Shown here: positions 1 to 8,446 of the stretch, in pieces
How positions within the stretch are numbered: the first letter of the stretch is position 1
Layout of the letters: every line of letters starts with the position of its first letter
Source of the DNA: CAZIOH01 sp964540815
Lineage (GTDB): Bacteria; Myxococcota_A; Polyangia; Fen-1088
NCBI GenBank assembly: GCA_964540815.1
Contig: CAZIOH010000008.1
Span: 44,327-108,326, forward strand
Direction of reading: 5' to 3'
Length of the DNA: 64,000 nucleotides
Notes under the pieces: model-generated
Seen by the model: only the letters and a program-made list of their open reading frames with translations
The model's database searches: none
What the model was told of the DNA's origin: nothing
Translations under genes and position numbers: made by a program

Positions 1-2
1 CG

Positions 3-353
3 AGCGCCATTCCGGTGGTGCCGCTCTACATCAGCCTCCTTTACCGGGTCATGAAGGCCCGGGGCAGCCACGAGGGAACCATCGAGCAGGCGGTGCGCCT
101 CTTTCGTGACCATCTGGCGCCCGGCCACACGCCCGAGACCGACGAGGCTGGGCGCATCCGCCTCGACGATCGCGAGCTCGCGCCCGACGTCCAGGCGGAG
201 GTGTCACGCCTCTGGGCGGAGGTCAGCACCGCCAACCTGGGCGCGCTGTCGGACTACGCAGGCTTCAAGCAGGAGTTCCGCGCCCTCTTCGGGTTCGAGG
301 TCCCTGGGATCGACTACGGCGAGCCCGTGGACCTCGACCTGCGCATGCCCTGA
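3..353 (+). CDS. fabV: Trans-2-enoyl-CoA/enoyl-ACP reductase FabV, C-terminal part
   Basis: This is the last ~116 residues of a gene that enters from the left edge in frame 3. The readable part matches the C-terminal end of the FabV enoyl reductase family: IPVVPLYISLLYRVMK, then the GSHEGTIEQ segment, RLDDREL, and a terminal DYAGFKQEFRALFGFEVPG block. FabV is an NADH-dependent enoyl-ACP reductase of type II fatty acid synthesis (or a crotonyl-CoA reductase) that acts in the cytoplasm. The catalytic Tyr and the nucleotide-binding region lie outside the window, so activity cannot be judged. The ATG at 15 is an internal Met, not the start. Confidence 0.85.
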   Translation, partial: SAIPVVPLYISLLYRVMKARGSHEGTIEQAVRLFRDHLAPGHTPETDEAGRIRLDDRELAPDVQAEVSRLWAEVSTANLGALSDYAGFKQEFRALFGFEVPGIDYGEPVDLDLRMP

Positions 354-440
354 GGAGACCGTCGGCCGCAGCGCCGATCGCGATGGGGCTTGGCGGTGGG
401 GTCTCGGTCGACCCCACCGCCGGACACGAATCCGGCTGCC

Positions 441-1892
441 CTATTTCGTCGGGATGGGTTCGGCGGGCGGGCCGCCGGCGGGCGCCGCCGGGGCCGCGTT
501 CGTGTCGTCGGAGGTCAACAACCGGAACTCGATGCGCCGGTTCATCTCCCGGCCCTGCTTGGTCTTGTTGTCCGCCACCGACCTGTCCGAGCCATAGCCG
601 ACCGCGACGATGCGCTCGCCGCCGATGCCGGCCGAGACCAGGTAGGCCTTGACCGACTCCGCGCGATCCTGCGACAGCTTCTGATTGGTCTCCGCCTTGC
701 CGTCGCTCGACGTGTGACCGGAGACCTCGAGCTTGAGATCGGGGTAGTCCTTCAGCACCTTCACGGCGTCACCCAGCACCTTGAACGAGGACTTCTGGAC
801 CTGAGACGAGTTGACCGGGAAGGTGATGCCCTTGATGGTCCCTGTGAACCTCTTCACCGCCGCCGGCAACTCGTCCGGGCAACCGTCGTCGTCCTGGAAG
901 CCGTTCTTGGTCTCGGGCTCGTTCGGGCACTTGTCCTTGGCGTCGGGGATCCCGTCGCCATCGTTGTCGAGGTCCGGGCAACCGTCGTCGTCCTGGAAGC
1001 CATCCTTGTCCTCGGCGTCGTTCGGGCACTTGTCCTTGGCGTCGGGGATCCCGTCGGCGTCGTTGTCCAGGTCCGGGCAGCCGTCGTCGTCCTGGAAGCC
1101 GTCCTTGTCCTCGGCCTCGTTCGGGCACTTGTCCACGTCGTCGGGGATGTCGTCGCCGTCGCTGTCCTTGCGCAGGGTCGGGGCCGGCGGGGGCGGCGGG
1201 GGAGGCGGCGGCGGCGGCGGCGGCGGGGGCGCCACCACCTCGCGCTCGCCGCCGAACCGGTACGACAGGCCGAGCAGGACCTCGGGGTCGAGCGAGTCGC
1301 GGTTCTTGTTGGTGTTCGGCAGGAAGACCGCGCGCGCGTCGAGTCGGGCGTCGAGGCCCTCGACCAGTGCCAGCTTGGCACCGACCCCGACGTGGAAGTC
1401 GAAGTCGGTGTCCTTGGCGATCTCGGTGTAACCCGGATTCGGCTGCACCGAGGCCGCCTGCATCCAGCCGACGCCACCGAGGACGAAGGGCCGGAAAGGC
1501 CCGTCGAGCAAGTGCACCAGCGCATGCAGCTTGTAGCTGATGAGGAAGATGCTGTAGTCGTGGAAGCTATCGGCGCTCGGGATCCCACCCACCTCGCCCT
1601 CGAACGAGATCCACGGGAGAATGGTGGCGGCGGCGCGCACGCCGAAGATGAAACCGTTCTTCGGATGCGGGACGTTCCCCGGGTCGTCCGCCACGCCGAG
1701 CTCCAGGTTGTCCGCGAAGAAATGGCCACCCCCGAAGAGGCCGAGCTCGAGTTGAAGACCTCGGGTCGGCACCTGGTTCGCCATCTGGTTTGCCTGCTGG
1801 TTTCCTTGGGCGAATGCCGCCCTGCTCGCCGCAACAACCAACGCGGGAGCGAGGATCAAGGAGAAACAACCCGCAATTCTGCGTCCTCGCAT
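441..1892 (-). CDS. OmpA-family outer membrane protein with thrombospondin type 3 repeats
   Basis: A protein of 483 residues. A signal peptide ends near AAFAQG, followed by ~190 residues of alternating beta-strand-like sequence, probably an outer-membrane barrel. Next come a run of ~17 prolines, three calcium-binding TSP3-type repeats (pattern D-x-D-G-D-D-I-P-D, CPNE, DGFQDDDGCPD), and a C-terminal OmpA domain (SGHTSSDGK, RAESVKAYL, GYGSDRSVAD, NRRIEF) expected to bind peptidoglycan. The likely role is anchoring outer membrane to cell wall. I chose the ATG at 1892 rather than the GTG six bases upstream because GGAGAG lies five bases before it. A possible -10 (TATAGT) lies about 75 bases upstream. 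The proline tract is encoded by a GGC/GGG run at ~1183-1230. Confidence 0.9.
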   Translation of the reverse strand: MRGRRIAGCFSLILAPALVVAASRAAFAQGNQQANQMANQVPTRGLQLELGLFGGGHFFADNLELGVADDPGNVPHPKNGFIFGVRAAATILPWISFEGEVGGIPSADSFHDYSIFLISYKLHALVHLLDGPFRPFVLGGVGWMQAASVQPNPGYTEIAKDTDFDFHVGVGAKLALVEGLDARLDARAVFLPNTNKNRDSLDPEVLLGLSYRFGGEREVVAPPPPPPPPPPPPPPPAPTLRKDSDGDDIPDDVDKCPNEAEDKDGFQDDDGCPDLDNDADGIPDAKDKCPNDAEDKDGFQDDDGCPDLDNDGDGIPDAKDKCPNEPETKNGFQDDDGCPDELPAAVKRFTGTIKGITFPVNSSQVQKSSFKVLGDAVKVLKDYPDLKLEVSGHTSSDGKAETNQKLSQDRAESVKAYLVSAGIGGERIVAVGYGSDRSVADNKTKQGREMNRRIEFRLLTSDDTNAAPAAPAGGPPAEPIPTK

Positions 1893-2029
1893 GAACACTC
1901 TCCAGTGAAGTAGCTAGTCGTGGATCAAAAAAATTCGCGGGCACTATAACGCGGATTGCCGACGGGAAAAAGGTTTGCGGCGTCGGCGTGCGCGCGGCCG
2001 GTCGCGCGGCAACGGGTGCGCCTGAATAA

Positions 2030-2059
2030 TTGTCGGGGCAGCCTCGTACACGATATATA
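2030..2059 (+). promoter_or_regulatory. Candidate sigma-70 promoter of the CxxCH protein
   Basis: TTGTCG (2030-2035) and TATATA (2054-2059) are separated by 18 bases, in an AT-rich patch unusual for this genome, and lie 50 bases before the start codon. It was assigned by eye from the consensus only. Confidence 0.4.
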
Positions 2060-2108
2060 GCTCGCAGCCTGGTTCCCGGATCCTGGCAACCCACTCAAGG
2101 AGAACACG

Positions 2109-2414
2109 ATGAATCGGATTGGAATGATGACCGCCCTCGCCGCATTTTTGGGCACCGCCGTGGTCGGCGGTATCGCGCTCGGCGCCGACGGAAAGTGCAC
2201 CATCGCGACCTCGGGCGACAGCGAGACGGCCAAGGCTTGTGCGGCGGGTGGCCGGAAGGCCGCGACCAAGGCCATGAAGAAGATGGTCGCCGACGCCAAG
2301 ACCAAGGGACAGAAGTTCACCTGCGAGGGCTGCCACAAGGATCTCGACAACTACGAGCTCACCAAGAACGCCAAGGACGACTTCGCCAAGCTCGAAGCCT
2401 TGCTGAAGAAGTAG
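2109..2414 (+). CDS. Small exported protein with a CxxCH motif
   Basis: A protein of 101 residues with a clear signal peptide (MNRIGMMTALAAFLGTAVVG, cleavage near ALGADG). The mature part is Lys/Ala-rich with a single CEGCHKDL near residue 79, which has the form of a c-type heme attachment site (CxxCH). Two further cysteines (KCTI, KACAAG) precede it. Heme binding is possible but unproven, because the protein lacks the length and distal Met pattern of a typical cytochrome c. The motif could equally be a metal or disulfide site. A good ribosome site (AAGGAGA, 2098-2104) sits before the ATG. Family not recognised. Confidence 0.75.
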   Translation: MNRIGMMTALAAFLGTAVVGGIALGADGKCTIATSGDSETAKACAAGGRKAATKAMKKMVADAKTKGQKFTCEGCHKDLDNYELTKNAKDDFAKLEALLKK

Positions 2415-2418
2415 CGCG

Positions 2419-2480
2419 GGGCCTGAGCAGGCTCCTAGCCGGTCGCGGGAAGGGGTCGCCCCCTCCCCGCGGACCCCTGC
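2419..2480 (+). terminator. Strong GC hairpins downstream of the CxxCH gene, no U-tract
   Basis: Two stem-loops follow the stop codon: GCCTGAGCAGGC, and a longer one pairing CGCGGGAAGGGG with CCCCCTCCCCGCG around a short loop. No T-run follows, so this is at best an atypical terminator or an mRNA 3' stabiliser. Confidence 0.3.
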
Positions 2481-2541
2481 CATGATCGGGTGGCGATGCG
2501 TTGGGATCGCCGGATGATCGGTCCCCGGGCATCATCCCGAT

Positions 2542-2571
2542 TTGACGAAGGTTGCCTGTGCCGACTAGTAA
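2542..2571 (+). promoter_or_regulatory. Candidate sigma-70 promoter of the glycine-rich protein
   Basis: TTGACG (2542-2547) and TAGTAA (2566-2571) are separated by 18 bases and end 16 bases before the ATG at 2587. The implied leader is very short or leaderless. Consensus match by eye only. Confidence 0.35.
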
Positions 2572-2586
2572 GGTGCAGCAACCATC

Positions 2587-4107
2587 ATGAAAACGATCAC
2601 GGAATTCTCGAACACGGTCCTGCGCGAGGCCGCGGCGATTCGCCGGGCGCATCGCGCGGAACGAACGGCGGCTGGATCCTCCCCTCGCGAGGTGGCGAAG
2701 GAGTCGCCGGAGCCCGCTGCCGCGGTTGCGCCGGAGGAGGAGGTTCCCCGGGAGCCCGAGGCGGAGACGACGGACGCGACGGCGGCTGCTTTCCCCGCGC
2801 AGCTCGACGCCGACGGTGGGACCGACCTCGCCGGGTCGGAGAGCGGCGCCGGCGCCGCGACCGAGGCCGGGATCGCCTCCCCGCCCGAGGGCGCGGCGTC
2901 CGAGGCCGGCGCCACGGGTGGAGGTGAACCGGAGCTGCCGGCGGCCGAGACCGCCGAGCCATCGGCGGCCGAGCTCGCTGCCGAGGCCGAGAAGGTCGCG
3001 CTGGAAGCCGCAGCGGCCGCGGAGAGCGCCGCGCGGGAAGCCGCTGCCGCCGCTGCCGCCGAAGCCCTGAAGAAGGCAGTGGACGAGGCTGCGGGGACGG
3101 ACATTCAGGCCAAGCTCGGGATCCAGGGCGATCGCCTGGCGCGGCTGTTCGAGGCTCTCGACTCGGTCAAGGATCGGGTCGACAACATCCGGTTGATGCG
3201 CGTGCTCAGCGGTGAGAACCCTCCCGCGACCGCCAAGAAGGTGGGCGAGCACTTCTACGTGGCCGACTTCGCCGCGGTGGCCGAGCGACGCGGGCGCGAC
3301 GATCGCCGAGGTGGTCGCGACCGCGGCGGACCTGGCGCCGGTCGCGGTGGAGGAGGCGGTGGCGGTGGCGGTGGTGGTGGTGGTGGTGGTGGTGGTGGTC
3401 GCGGAGGTGGCGCGCCCGGCGGTGTCGGGGGCGCCGGCGGCAGCTTCGGCGGCGGTCTCGCGCTCGGTCGCGATGGCTTGCCCCGCGACACCGGAGGGCG
3501 GGACACCCCGTCGGCCGGACCGGGGTGGATGGTCACGCGGGCCCCAGGGGGCGACCGCGGTGGCCCGCGTGGGGATCGAGGCCGTCGAGGCCCTGGAGGT
3601 GCTCCGGGCGGGGGCGATCGCGATCGTGGCCCGCGCGGACCACGGCCACCCGGGGCGCCTGGACAGGGGCCGCGTGGCGCCGCAGGGGGGCCGGGCGGAG
3701 GCGGTGGGGCAAGACCACGTCCCAGCGTCGAGGCCCGTGGTCCCCGGCCCACGCCGACCTCGGGCGGCGGTGGTGCTCCTGCCAGGTTCGGTCCTCCGGT
3801 CAGCCCGGCCCCGGGCGCCGGCCCCTCCGGCACGCCGGGTGAGGCGCCAAGCAGCGCACCGGTGCGTCCCGAGGGGTCCGCCGCGGGCCCGGCGGGCGGT
3901 GGTGGTGGTTCCGGCCGCGGCCCCGGGGGACGTGGTCCCGGAGGCGGTGCTGGCTCCGGCGGCGGTGGTGGAGGCCGGCCCCCCCAGGCCCGACGCGGCC
4001 CGGGTCCCGGCGGCAATGGCTCCGGTCCCCGCCCATCTGGCCACGGCGCCGAAGGGCCAGGCTCCGGGGGCCCGAAGCGCGACGAAAAAGGCTGGCCGAT
4101 CGGCTGA
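2587..4107 (+). CDS. Ala/Glu-rich then Gly/Arg/Pro-rich protein of unknown function
   Basis: A protein of 506 residues in three parts. Residues ~1-175 are acidic and Ala/Glu-rich (predicted coil). Residues ~176-240 form the only ordinary globular-looking block (KLGIQGDRLARLFEALDSV ... GENPPATAKKVGEHFYVAD). The remainder is low-complexity Gly/Pro/Arg, including a run of ~15 glycines encoded by GGT/GGC triplets and RGG-like repeats that resemble RNA- or nucleic-acid-binding tails. It ends with KRDEKGWPIG. No signal peptide is present, so it is probably cytoplasmic. No family was recognised. The antisense ORF over the Pro/Gly region is a composition shadow. Confidence 0.65.
   Translation: MKTITEFSNTVLREAAAIRRAHRAERTAAGSSPREVAKESPEPAAAVAPEEEVPREPEAETTDATAAAFPAQLDADGGTDLAGSESGAGAATEAGIASPPEGAASEAGATGGGEPELPAAETAEPSAAELAAEAEKVALEAAAAAESAAREAAAAAAAEALKKAVDEAAGTDIQAKLGIQGDRLARLFEALDSVKDRVDNIRLMRVLSGENPPATAKKVGEHFYVADFAAVAERRGRDDRRGGRDRGGPGAGRGGGGGGGGGGGGGGGGGGRGGGAPGGVGGAGGSFGGGLALGRDGLPRDTGGRDTPSAGPGWMVTRAPGGDRGGPRGDRGRRGPGGAPGGGDRDRGPRGPRPPGAPGQGPRGAAGGPGGGGGARPRPSVEARGPRPTPTSGGGGAPARFGPPVSPAPGAGPSGTPGEAPSSAPVRPEGSAAGPAGGGGGSGRGPGGRGPGGGAGSGGGGGGRPPQARRGPGPGGNGSGPRPSGHGAEGPGSGGPKRDEKGWPIG
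3349..3405 (+). repeat. GGT/GGC triplet tract (polyglycine)
   Basis: A near-perfect run of GGT/GGC triplets inside the glycine-rich gene. A tract of this type is prone to slippage by whole codons. Confidence 0.8.
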
Positions 4108-4114
4108 GCAGGCC

Positions 4115-4435
4115 CTACAGAAACTCGCAAAGATAGGCGACGGGCTCGGCGGCGCGCACGTCGAAGCCGCTGTGTCCGGCGATCTCGAAGCTGGTGCCCG
4201 CCGGATAGGCCGACCATCTCTCGCCTTCGCCCTCGCGCTCGCCGCGGGGGTTGGCGTCGGGGCGGGCCAGGAGCAGTCCACTCACGATCGTCATTCGTTC
4301 CGGGGCCTCGGTCCCGAAGTGGTAGGTGCCGGGGGCGATCACGCCCGCGGTGGCGCGGCGGCCGTGACGTTCGAACCCGATGCTCTGCACGTTGCCGTCG
4401 AAGTAAGAGTTGTGTTTGAGCGAGACCGTTGGCAT
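4115..4435 (-). CDS. ppnP: Pyrimidine/purine nucleoside phosphorylase (DUF1255 family)
   Basis: A protein of 106 residues spanning the whole small cupin fold of PpnP. It starts MPTVSLKHNSYFDGNVQSIG, continues with TAGVIAPGTYHFGTEAPERM and SGLL, and ends WSAYPAGTSFEIAGHSGFDV ... YLCEFL. Family members phosphorolyse a broad range of nucleosides to free base and ribose-1-phosphate in the cytoplasm. The ORF is open further upstream, but the ATG at 4435 gives the family's usual length. It is convergent with the glycine-rich gene and divergent from the B12 riboswitch. Confidence 0.88.
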   Translation of the reverse strand: MPTVSLKHNSYFDGNVQSIGFERHGRRATAGVIAPGTYHFGTEAPERMTIVSGLLLARPDANPRGEREGEGERWSAYPAGTSFEIAGHSGFDVRAAEPVAYLCEFL

Positions 4436-4551
4436 GCGCGGAGTGTACCGCGGGCGACCGCCCGGGTGGGTTCGTCGCCGCCGCCCTCGCCTTGACGGCG
4501 CGGCAGGGCTCGCGTAAAAGCCCCTCGCGTCTCCCTGAAAATTGAATAGCA

Positions 4552-4713
4552 GCCTCGGGTGCCCACAAGGGCATAACAGGGAAGTCCGGTGCGATGCCGG
4601 CGCGGTCCCGCCACTGTAAGTGACAGAGCTCCACCCCCTCGAACCCACTCGTCGTGCCACGCGACGGGGAAGGGAGGGGAAGGGAGTCACGAGCCAGGAG
4701 ACCTACCCGAGGC
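4552..4713 (+). ncRNA. Cobalamin riboswitch
   Basis: All classic elements are present in order. The outer P1 stem pairs GCCTCGGGT (4552-4560) with ACCCGAGGC (4705-4713), a perfect 9-bp match. Between them come the AACAGGGAAGTCCGGTG region, the CCGGCGCGGTCCCGCCACTG core containing the B12 box, a variable stem-loop at ~4622-4690, and the GAGCCAGGAGACCT segment. It should bind adenosylcobalamin and reduce expression of the btuB gene that starts 100 bases downstream. Orientation and distance both fit. Confidence 0.93.
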
Positions 4714-4815
4714 CTTTTCTGACCTTCGCGGCAGACGAAGGAAAGTTGGGTGCTCCGCCCTCGCCCTGAGAGCCACGCCCGATGAGCCTTCGTCCGTCGT
4801 GGGGCGGAGGATCCC

Positions 4816-7119
4816 ATGCCGAATCTCTCGGCGGTGGTTGCGTGCGAAGGACGCGCGGCCAGCGTCTTCGCACGTTCATCTCCGATCGCACCGCCGCCCG
4901 GGGCACCACGGGCGCGCCGTCGGTCTCGGCCGAGATCCCGGCTGGCCTGGCTCTTCGGATGGCCGGTCCTGCTCGAGCTGCTCGGAGCTCCGTCGCGGGC
5001 CGATATTGCCGTCGCGCCGCCGTCGGATCGCGAAGGCTCCGCTGCCTCGGGTGGGGCGTCGGCCCCCGCCGCCGAGATCGGCGTGGGAGCCCCCGTCGCG
5101 GCGCGGCCCTCGTCGCCCTACAGCTCGGTGGTGCGGGCGGCGGCCTCCCGGAGCGCACCGGCCGAAGATCTGACCGCGTCCGCCTCGGTGGTGCGGCCGG
5201 GCGACGGACCCCGGGTGGGAGCGGATCTCGCCACCCTGCTGACGGACGTCCCCGGCGCGAACCTCACCCGGCGCGGGGGCCTCGGATCCTTCGCGACCCT
5301 GTCGTTGCGCGGATCGAACCCCGACGAGGTGCGCGTCTACATCGACGGCGTGCCCATCAACCAGGCGGCCGGGGGAGCGGTGGATCTCTCGACGCTGCCC
5401 ATCGGTGACGTCGAGCGCATCGAGGTCTACCGCGGGGCCACCCCGATTGCCTTCGGTGAGTCGGCGCTCGGGGGGGTGGTGTCGATCTCCACGCGGGCGC
5501 CGGCGGCCGATGGCCTCACGGGCCAGGCCGGGCTCGGCTCGTTCGGGACACGCTTCGGGGACGTCACCGCCTCGTGGGTGGCAGGGCCCCTCCGGCTCTA
5601 CGCCGGGGGCCACGCGATCGTCGCCGCCGGCGACTACCCGGTCGAGCCGGTCGCCAGCACCGTGCCGAGCCCGGGGAGCCGGCAGAACAACGATCTGACC
5701 CAGCTCGACGGCACCCTGCGCGCCGTCCTGGCGCTCCCCGGCCGCCGTGAGCTGCGGCTCGGCTTTCTCGGCTTCACCCGAGATCAGGGCCTGCCGGCCG
5801 AGGAGATGTACCGGTCGGTGGCGGCGCGTGCGCAGTCCACGCGCACCGTGCTCCACGCCGGCTACGAGTCGCGCTCCGATCTCGGCGCGAGCAGCCGCCT
5901 GCGCGCGGTGGTGTTCGCCTCGTCCACCCGGGATCGGTTCCTCGATCCTCTGGCCGAGATCGGCGGGGTCCCGGCCGCCACCAACGACGTGACCCGGTCG
6001 CTCGGCTTCTCGGCCACCGCCCACAAGTTCGTCGGTGAGGACGCACGCCTCGCCACCGTCCTCGAGGGGCGCGTCGAGACCTATCGCCCGCGCAACGACG
6101 CCTCCCCCGGCATGCCCGCCGGATATCCGGCCGACCGCGAGGTCGGCACCGTCGGGCTCGAGCTCGATCTGCGCGTCGCCCCCCTCGATCTGCACGTGAT
6201 CCCCTCGGGGCGGCTCGAGGCGGCCCGCGACGTGCGGTCGGGGCGCGACGAGACGTTCGGGACCGACCTGCCGACCTCGGCCCCGGTCGCGCGGGCCTGG
6301 CCGGTGTTGCGCTTCGGGCTGCTGCGCCGGATCGGGTCCGACCTGGTCGTGCGGGCCAGCGCCGGCCGCTACCAGCGCATCCCGAGCTTCCTCGAGCTGT
6401 ATGGCTACAACCGCGGATTCGTCGGCAACGCCGGGCTGCGCCCCGAGCGCGGGCTGAACCTCGACGCCGGCTTCGCGCTGTGCCGGGCGCTGGCCTCGGG
6501 GGAGCTGTCCCTGTCGGGGGCCCTGTTCGGGGCCCGCGCCGAGGACCTGATCTCCTGGGAGACCTACAGCTACCGCACGCGCGCCGAGAACGTGTCCGAG
6601 GCCCGTGTGCTCGGGGCCGAGGGCGAGGTTCGGGCCCGCGTGGGCAGGCTCGAGACCACCGGGCAGATCACCCTGACCGACGCGCGCGACGAGGGTGAGC
6701 TGGCCTCGCGCCGGGGACGGCAGCTCGCGCACCACCCGCGCTACCGCGGCTATCTGCGTGTCTCGTGGCGGCAGCCCTTGCGGCTGGCGGGCGGGCCCGC
6801 GGTGTCGCTGTATGCGGACGCCGACGGCACCGCGGGCAACAGCTGGACCACCAGCGCCTACGGAGCCCTTCCGCCCCGCCTGCTGGGCGGAGCGGGGCTG
6901 GCGGTGGAGCTGCCGCGCTGGTCGAGCCGGATCGCGGCCAGCGTCTACAACCTCCTCGATGCGCGGGCCCACGACTTCCCGGGCTACCCGCTCCCGGGGC
7001 GCTCGTACATCGTGACGGTCGCCATGAACCTGCCCGGATCGTCGTCGGACCCTCGGCCGTCGGTCGCTTCCCGTCCTCCCTCACCCGATTCACCCCAGCC
7101 AGGAGAGCTCGCCCCATGA
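4816..7119 (+). CDS. btuB: TonB-dependent outer membrane cobalamin receptor
   Basis: A protein of 767 residues. A long, basic N-terminus leads to a hydrophobic signal (LAWLFGWPVLLELLGAPSRAD). The plug domain is at ~110-230: DLATLLTDVPGANL, SLRGSNPDEVRVYIDGVPIN, SALGGVVSISTR. A 22-strand-type barrel follows, with a final NLLDARAHDFPGYPLPGRSY block. The cobalamin riboswitch upstream assigns B12 or a related corrinoid as substrate. GGCGGAGG lies five bases before the ATG. The reading frame runs ~35 residues past the expected last barrel strand (Pro/Ser-rich tail) and overlaps the next start codon as ATGA, so translation of the pair is probably coupled. Confidence 0.92.
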   Translation: MPNLSAVVACEGRAASVFARSSPIAPPPGAPRARRRSRPRSRLAWLFGWPVLLELLGAPSRADIAVAPPSDREGSAASGGASAPAAEIGVGAPVAARPSSPYSSVVRAAASRSAPAEDLTASASVVRPGDGPRVGADLATLLTDVPGANLTRRGGLGSFATLSLRGSNPDEVRVYIDGVPINQAAGGAVDLSTLPIGDVERIEVYRGATPIAFGESALGGVVSISTRAPAADGLTGQAGLGSFGTRFGDVTASWVAGPLRLYAGGHAIVAAGDYPVEPVASTVPSPGSRQNNDLTQLDGTLRAVLALPGRRELRLGFLGFTRDQGLPAEEMYRSVAARAQSTRTVLHAGYESRSDLGASSRLRAVVFASSTRDRFLDPLAEIGGVPAATNDVTRSLGFSATAHKFVGEDARLATVLEGRVETYRPRNDASPGMPAGYPADREVGTVGLELDLRVAPLDLHVIPSGRLEAARDVRSGRDETFGTDLPTSAPVARAWPVLRFGLLRRIGSDLVVRASAGRYQRIPSFLELYGYNRGFVGNAGLRPERGLNLDAGFALCRALASGELSLSGALFGARAEDLISWETYSYRTRAENVSEARVLGAEGEVRARVGRLETTGQITLTDARDEGELASRRGRQLAHHPRYRGYLRVSWRQPLRLAGGPAVSLYADADGTAGNSWTTSAYGALPPRLLGGAGLAVELPRWSSRIAASVYNLLDARAHDFPGYPLPGRSYIVTVAMNLPGSSSDPRPSVASRPPSPDSPQPGELAP

Positions 7120-8429
7120 CATCCAGCCGAACTCATCGTGTCGCCCCCAGCGGGCTGTCCTTCATCGTGACCTGCACCGCGACCCTCGCTGTCGCGGTCC
7201 TCTCGGTCGGGGCGGGGGGCTGCGGCGATGGCAGCACCTGTCCCACGACCTCCACGGTCGGGGCGGGGACACCGGCCGCGCTCCCGGTTGGGCTGGCTGT
7301 GCTGAGCAGCGACTACTCGTCGACCAGCCTGGCTCTCTACGATCCCTCGAGCGGGCAGCTGCATGACGATTGCTTTCACACCGGCGCCGTGGGACCCGGG
7401 TTGCAGGATCTCTCCGGGGACGCCACCCTGCCGACCGAAGGCGATCCGAGCAGCCGGGACATCGTGATCATCGATCGCGGCAACGCCACGCTGGACGTGG
7501 TGACGCCCGGTTGTGCCTTGCGCCGTCAGATCTCGGTGAGCACCGGGTTCCGGGCCAATCCACGCGACGTCATCGCGGTCGACCCGCACAAGATCTACGT
7601 CACCCGCTACGAGACCAACGCCGCGCCCACGGCCACCCCGGGGGACTTCGACGAGGGCAACGACGTCCTCGTCGTGGATCCCACCGATGGGGTGATCCTC
7701 GGCCGCATCGATCTCGGCCAGGAGGCGACCGGGGCCCCGGGCGTGCTCGCGCGTCCGGATCGGGGCCTGCTCCTCGACGGGCGCGTCTACGTGACCCTCG
7801 GAAACCTGAGCGGTGATTTCGCCCAGGCGGGTCCCGGGAGGGTGGTGGTGATCGATCCCGCCACCGATGCCCTCCTCGGCCACATCGACCTGCCCCAGCA
7901 GGTCGGCTGCTCCGGGATCACGGCGGTGGCCGCCGCCAAGAAGCTCTACGTCGCCTGCTGGGGCGACAGCGACGCGGGCGGCGACCAGGCCGCCACCTCG
8001 GCGCTGGTGGAGATCTCGGTGCCGGGCGCCGGGCAGGCGCTCGGCACCCTCGGCACGGTGGTCAAGGCCGCCGCCCTCGGGACGCGCCCGCTCAGCTTGG
8101 TCACCACCGCGGTCCTGAACGGGGTGGCCTATGTCCAGCAGGTCGGAGCCTTGCCCGATCCGCAGGCCGGGACCCCGGCCTCGTCGGATGTGCTCTACGC
8201 GGTCGCGCTGGCGACCGGCGATCTCGTCAAGGTCTACGATGGCGGCGCTTTCAACCTCGGCCGCGTGGCGGCGCTCTCGGAGGACGCCCGGGTCTACGTC
8301 CCCGACGGCGACTCCCACGTGCCGCGGGTCCACGTCTTCGAGCTCGCCGGCGGCTCCATCACCGAGCTGACCGCCTTCGAGCCCAACCCCGCCGGGCACC
8401 TGCCCCCGCGCGAGGCGGCGAGGTACTGA
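7116..8429 (+). CDS. Beta-propeller lipoprotein co-transcribed with btuB (BtuG-like)
   Basis: A protein of 437 residues with an N-terminal hydrophobic segment ending VGAGGCGDGS, a probable lipidation cysteine although the lipobox is loose. The rest shows propeller-type blades: VDPTDGVILGRIDL, VIDPATDALLGHIDLP and repeats of DGRVYVTLGN/KKLYVACWG. Its ATG overlaps the btuB stop codon (ATGA), so it sits under the same riboswitch. In Bacteroides, the riboswitch-controlled surface lipoprotein BtuG is a propeller that captures B12 for BtuB. A similar job here is inferred from context and fold pattern, not from recognised homology. Confidence 0.72.
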   Translation: MTSSRTHRVAPSGLSFIVTCTATLAVAVLSVGAGGCGDGSTCPTTSTVGAGTPAALPVGLAVLSSDYSSTSLALYDPSSGQLHDDCFHTGAVGPGLQDLSGDATLPTEGDPSSRDIVIIDRGNATLDVVTPGCALRRQISVSTGFRANPRDVIAVDPHKIYVTRYETNAAPTATPGDFDEGNDVLVVDPTDGVILGRIDLGQEATGAPGVLARPDRGLLLDGRVYVTLGNLSGDFAQAGPGRVVVIDPATDALLGHIDLPQQVGCSGITAVAAAKKLYVACWGDSDAGGDQAATSALVEISVPGAGQALGTLGTVVKAAALGTRPLSLVTTAVLNGVAYVQQVGALPDPQAGTPASSDVLYAVALATGDLVKVYDGGAFNLGRVAALSEDARVYVPDGDSHVPRVHVFELAGGSITELTAFEPNPAGHLPPREAARY

Positions 8430-8446
8430 GGCCGGATGTCAGGCGC

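Noticed and set aside
3255..4817. A 520-codon reverse-strand proline-rich frame
   Set aside because: It is the antisense image of the glycine-rich gene, fused to ppnP in a different frame.
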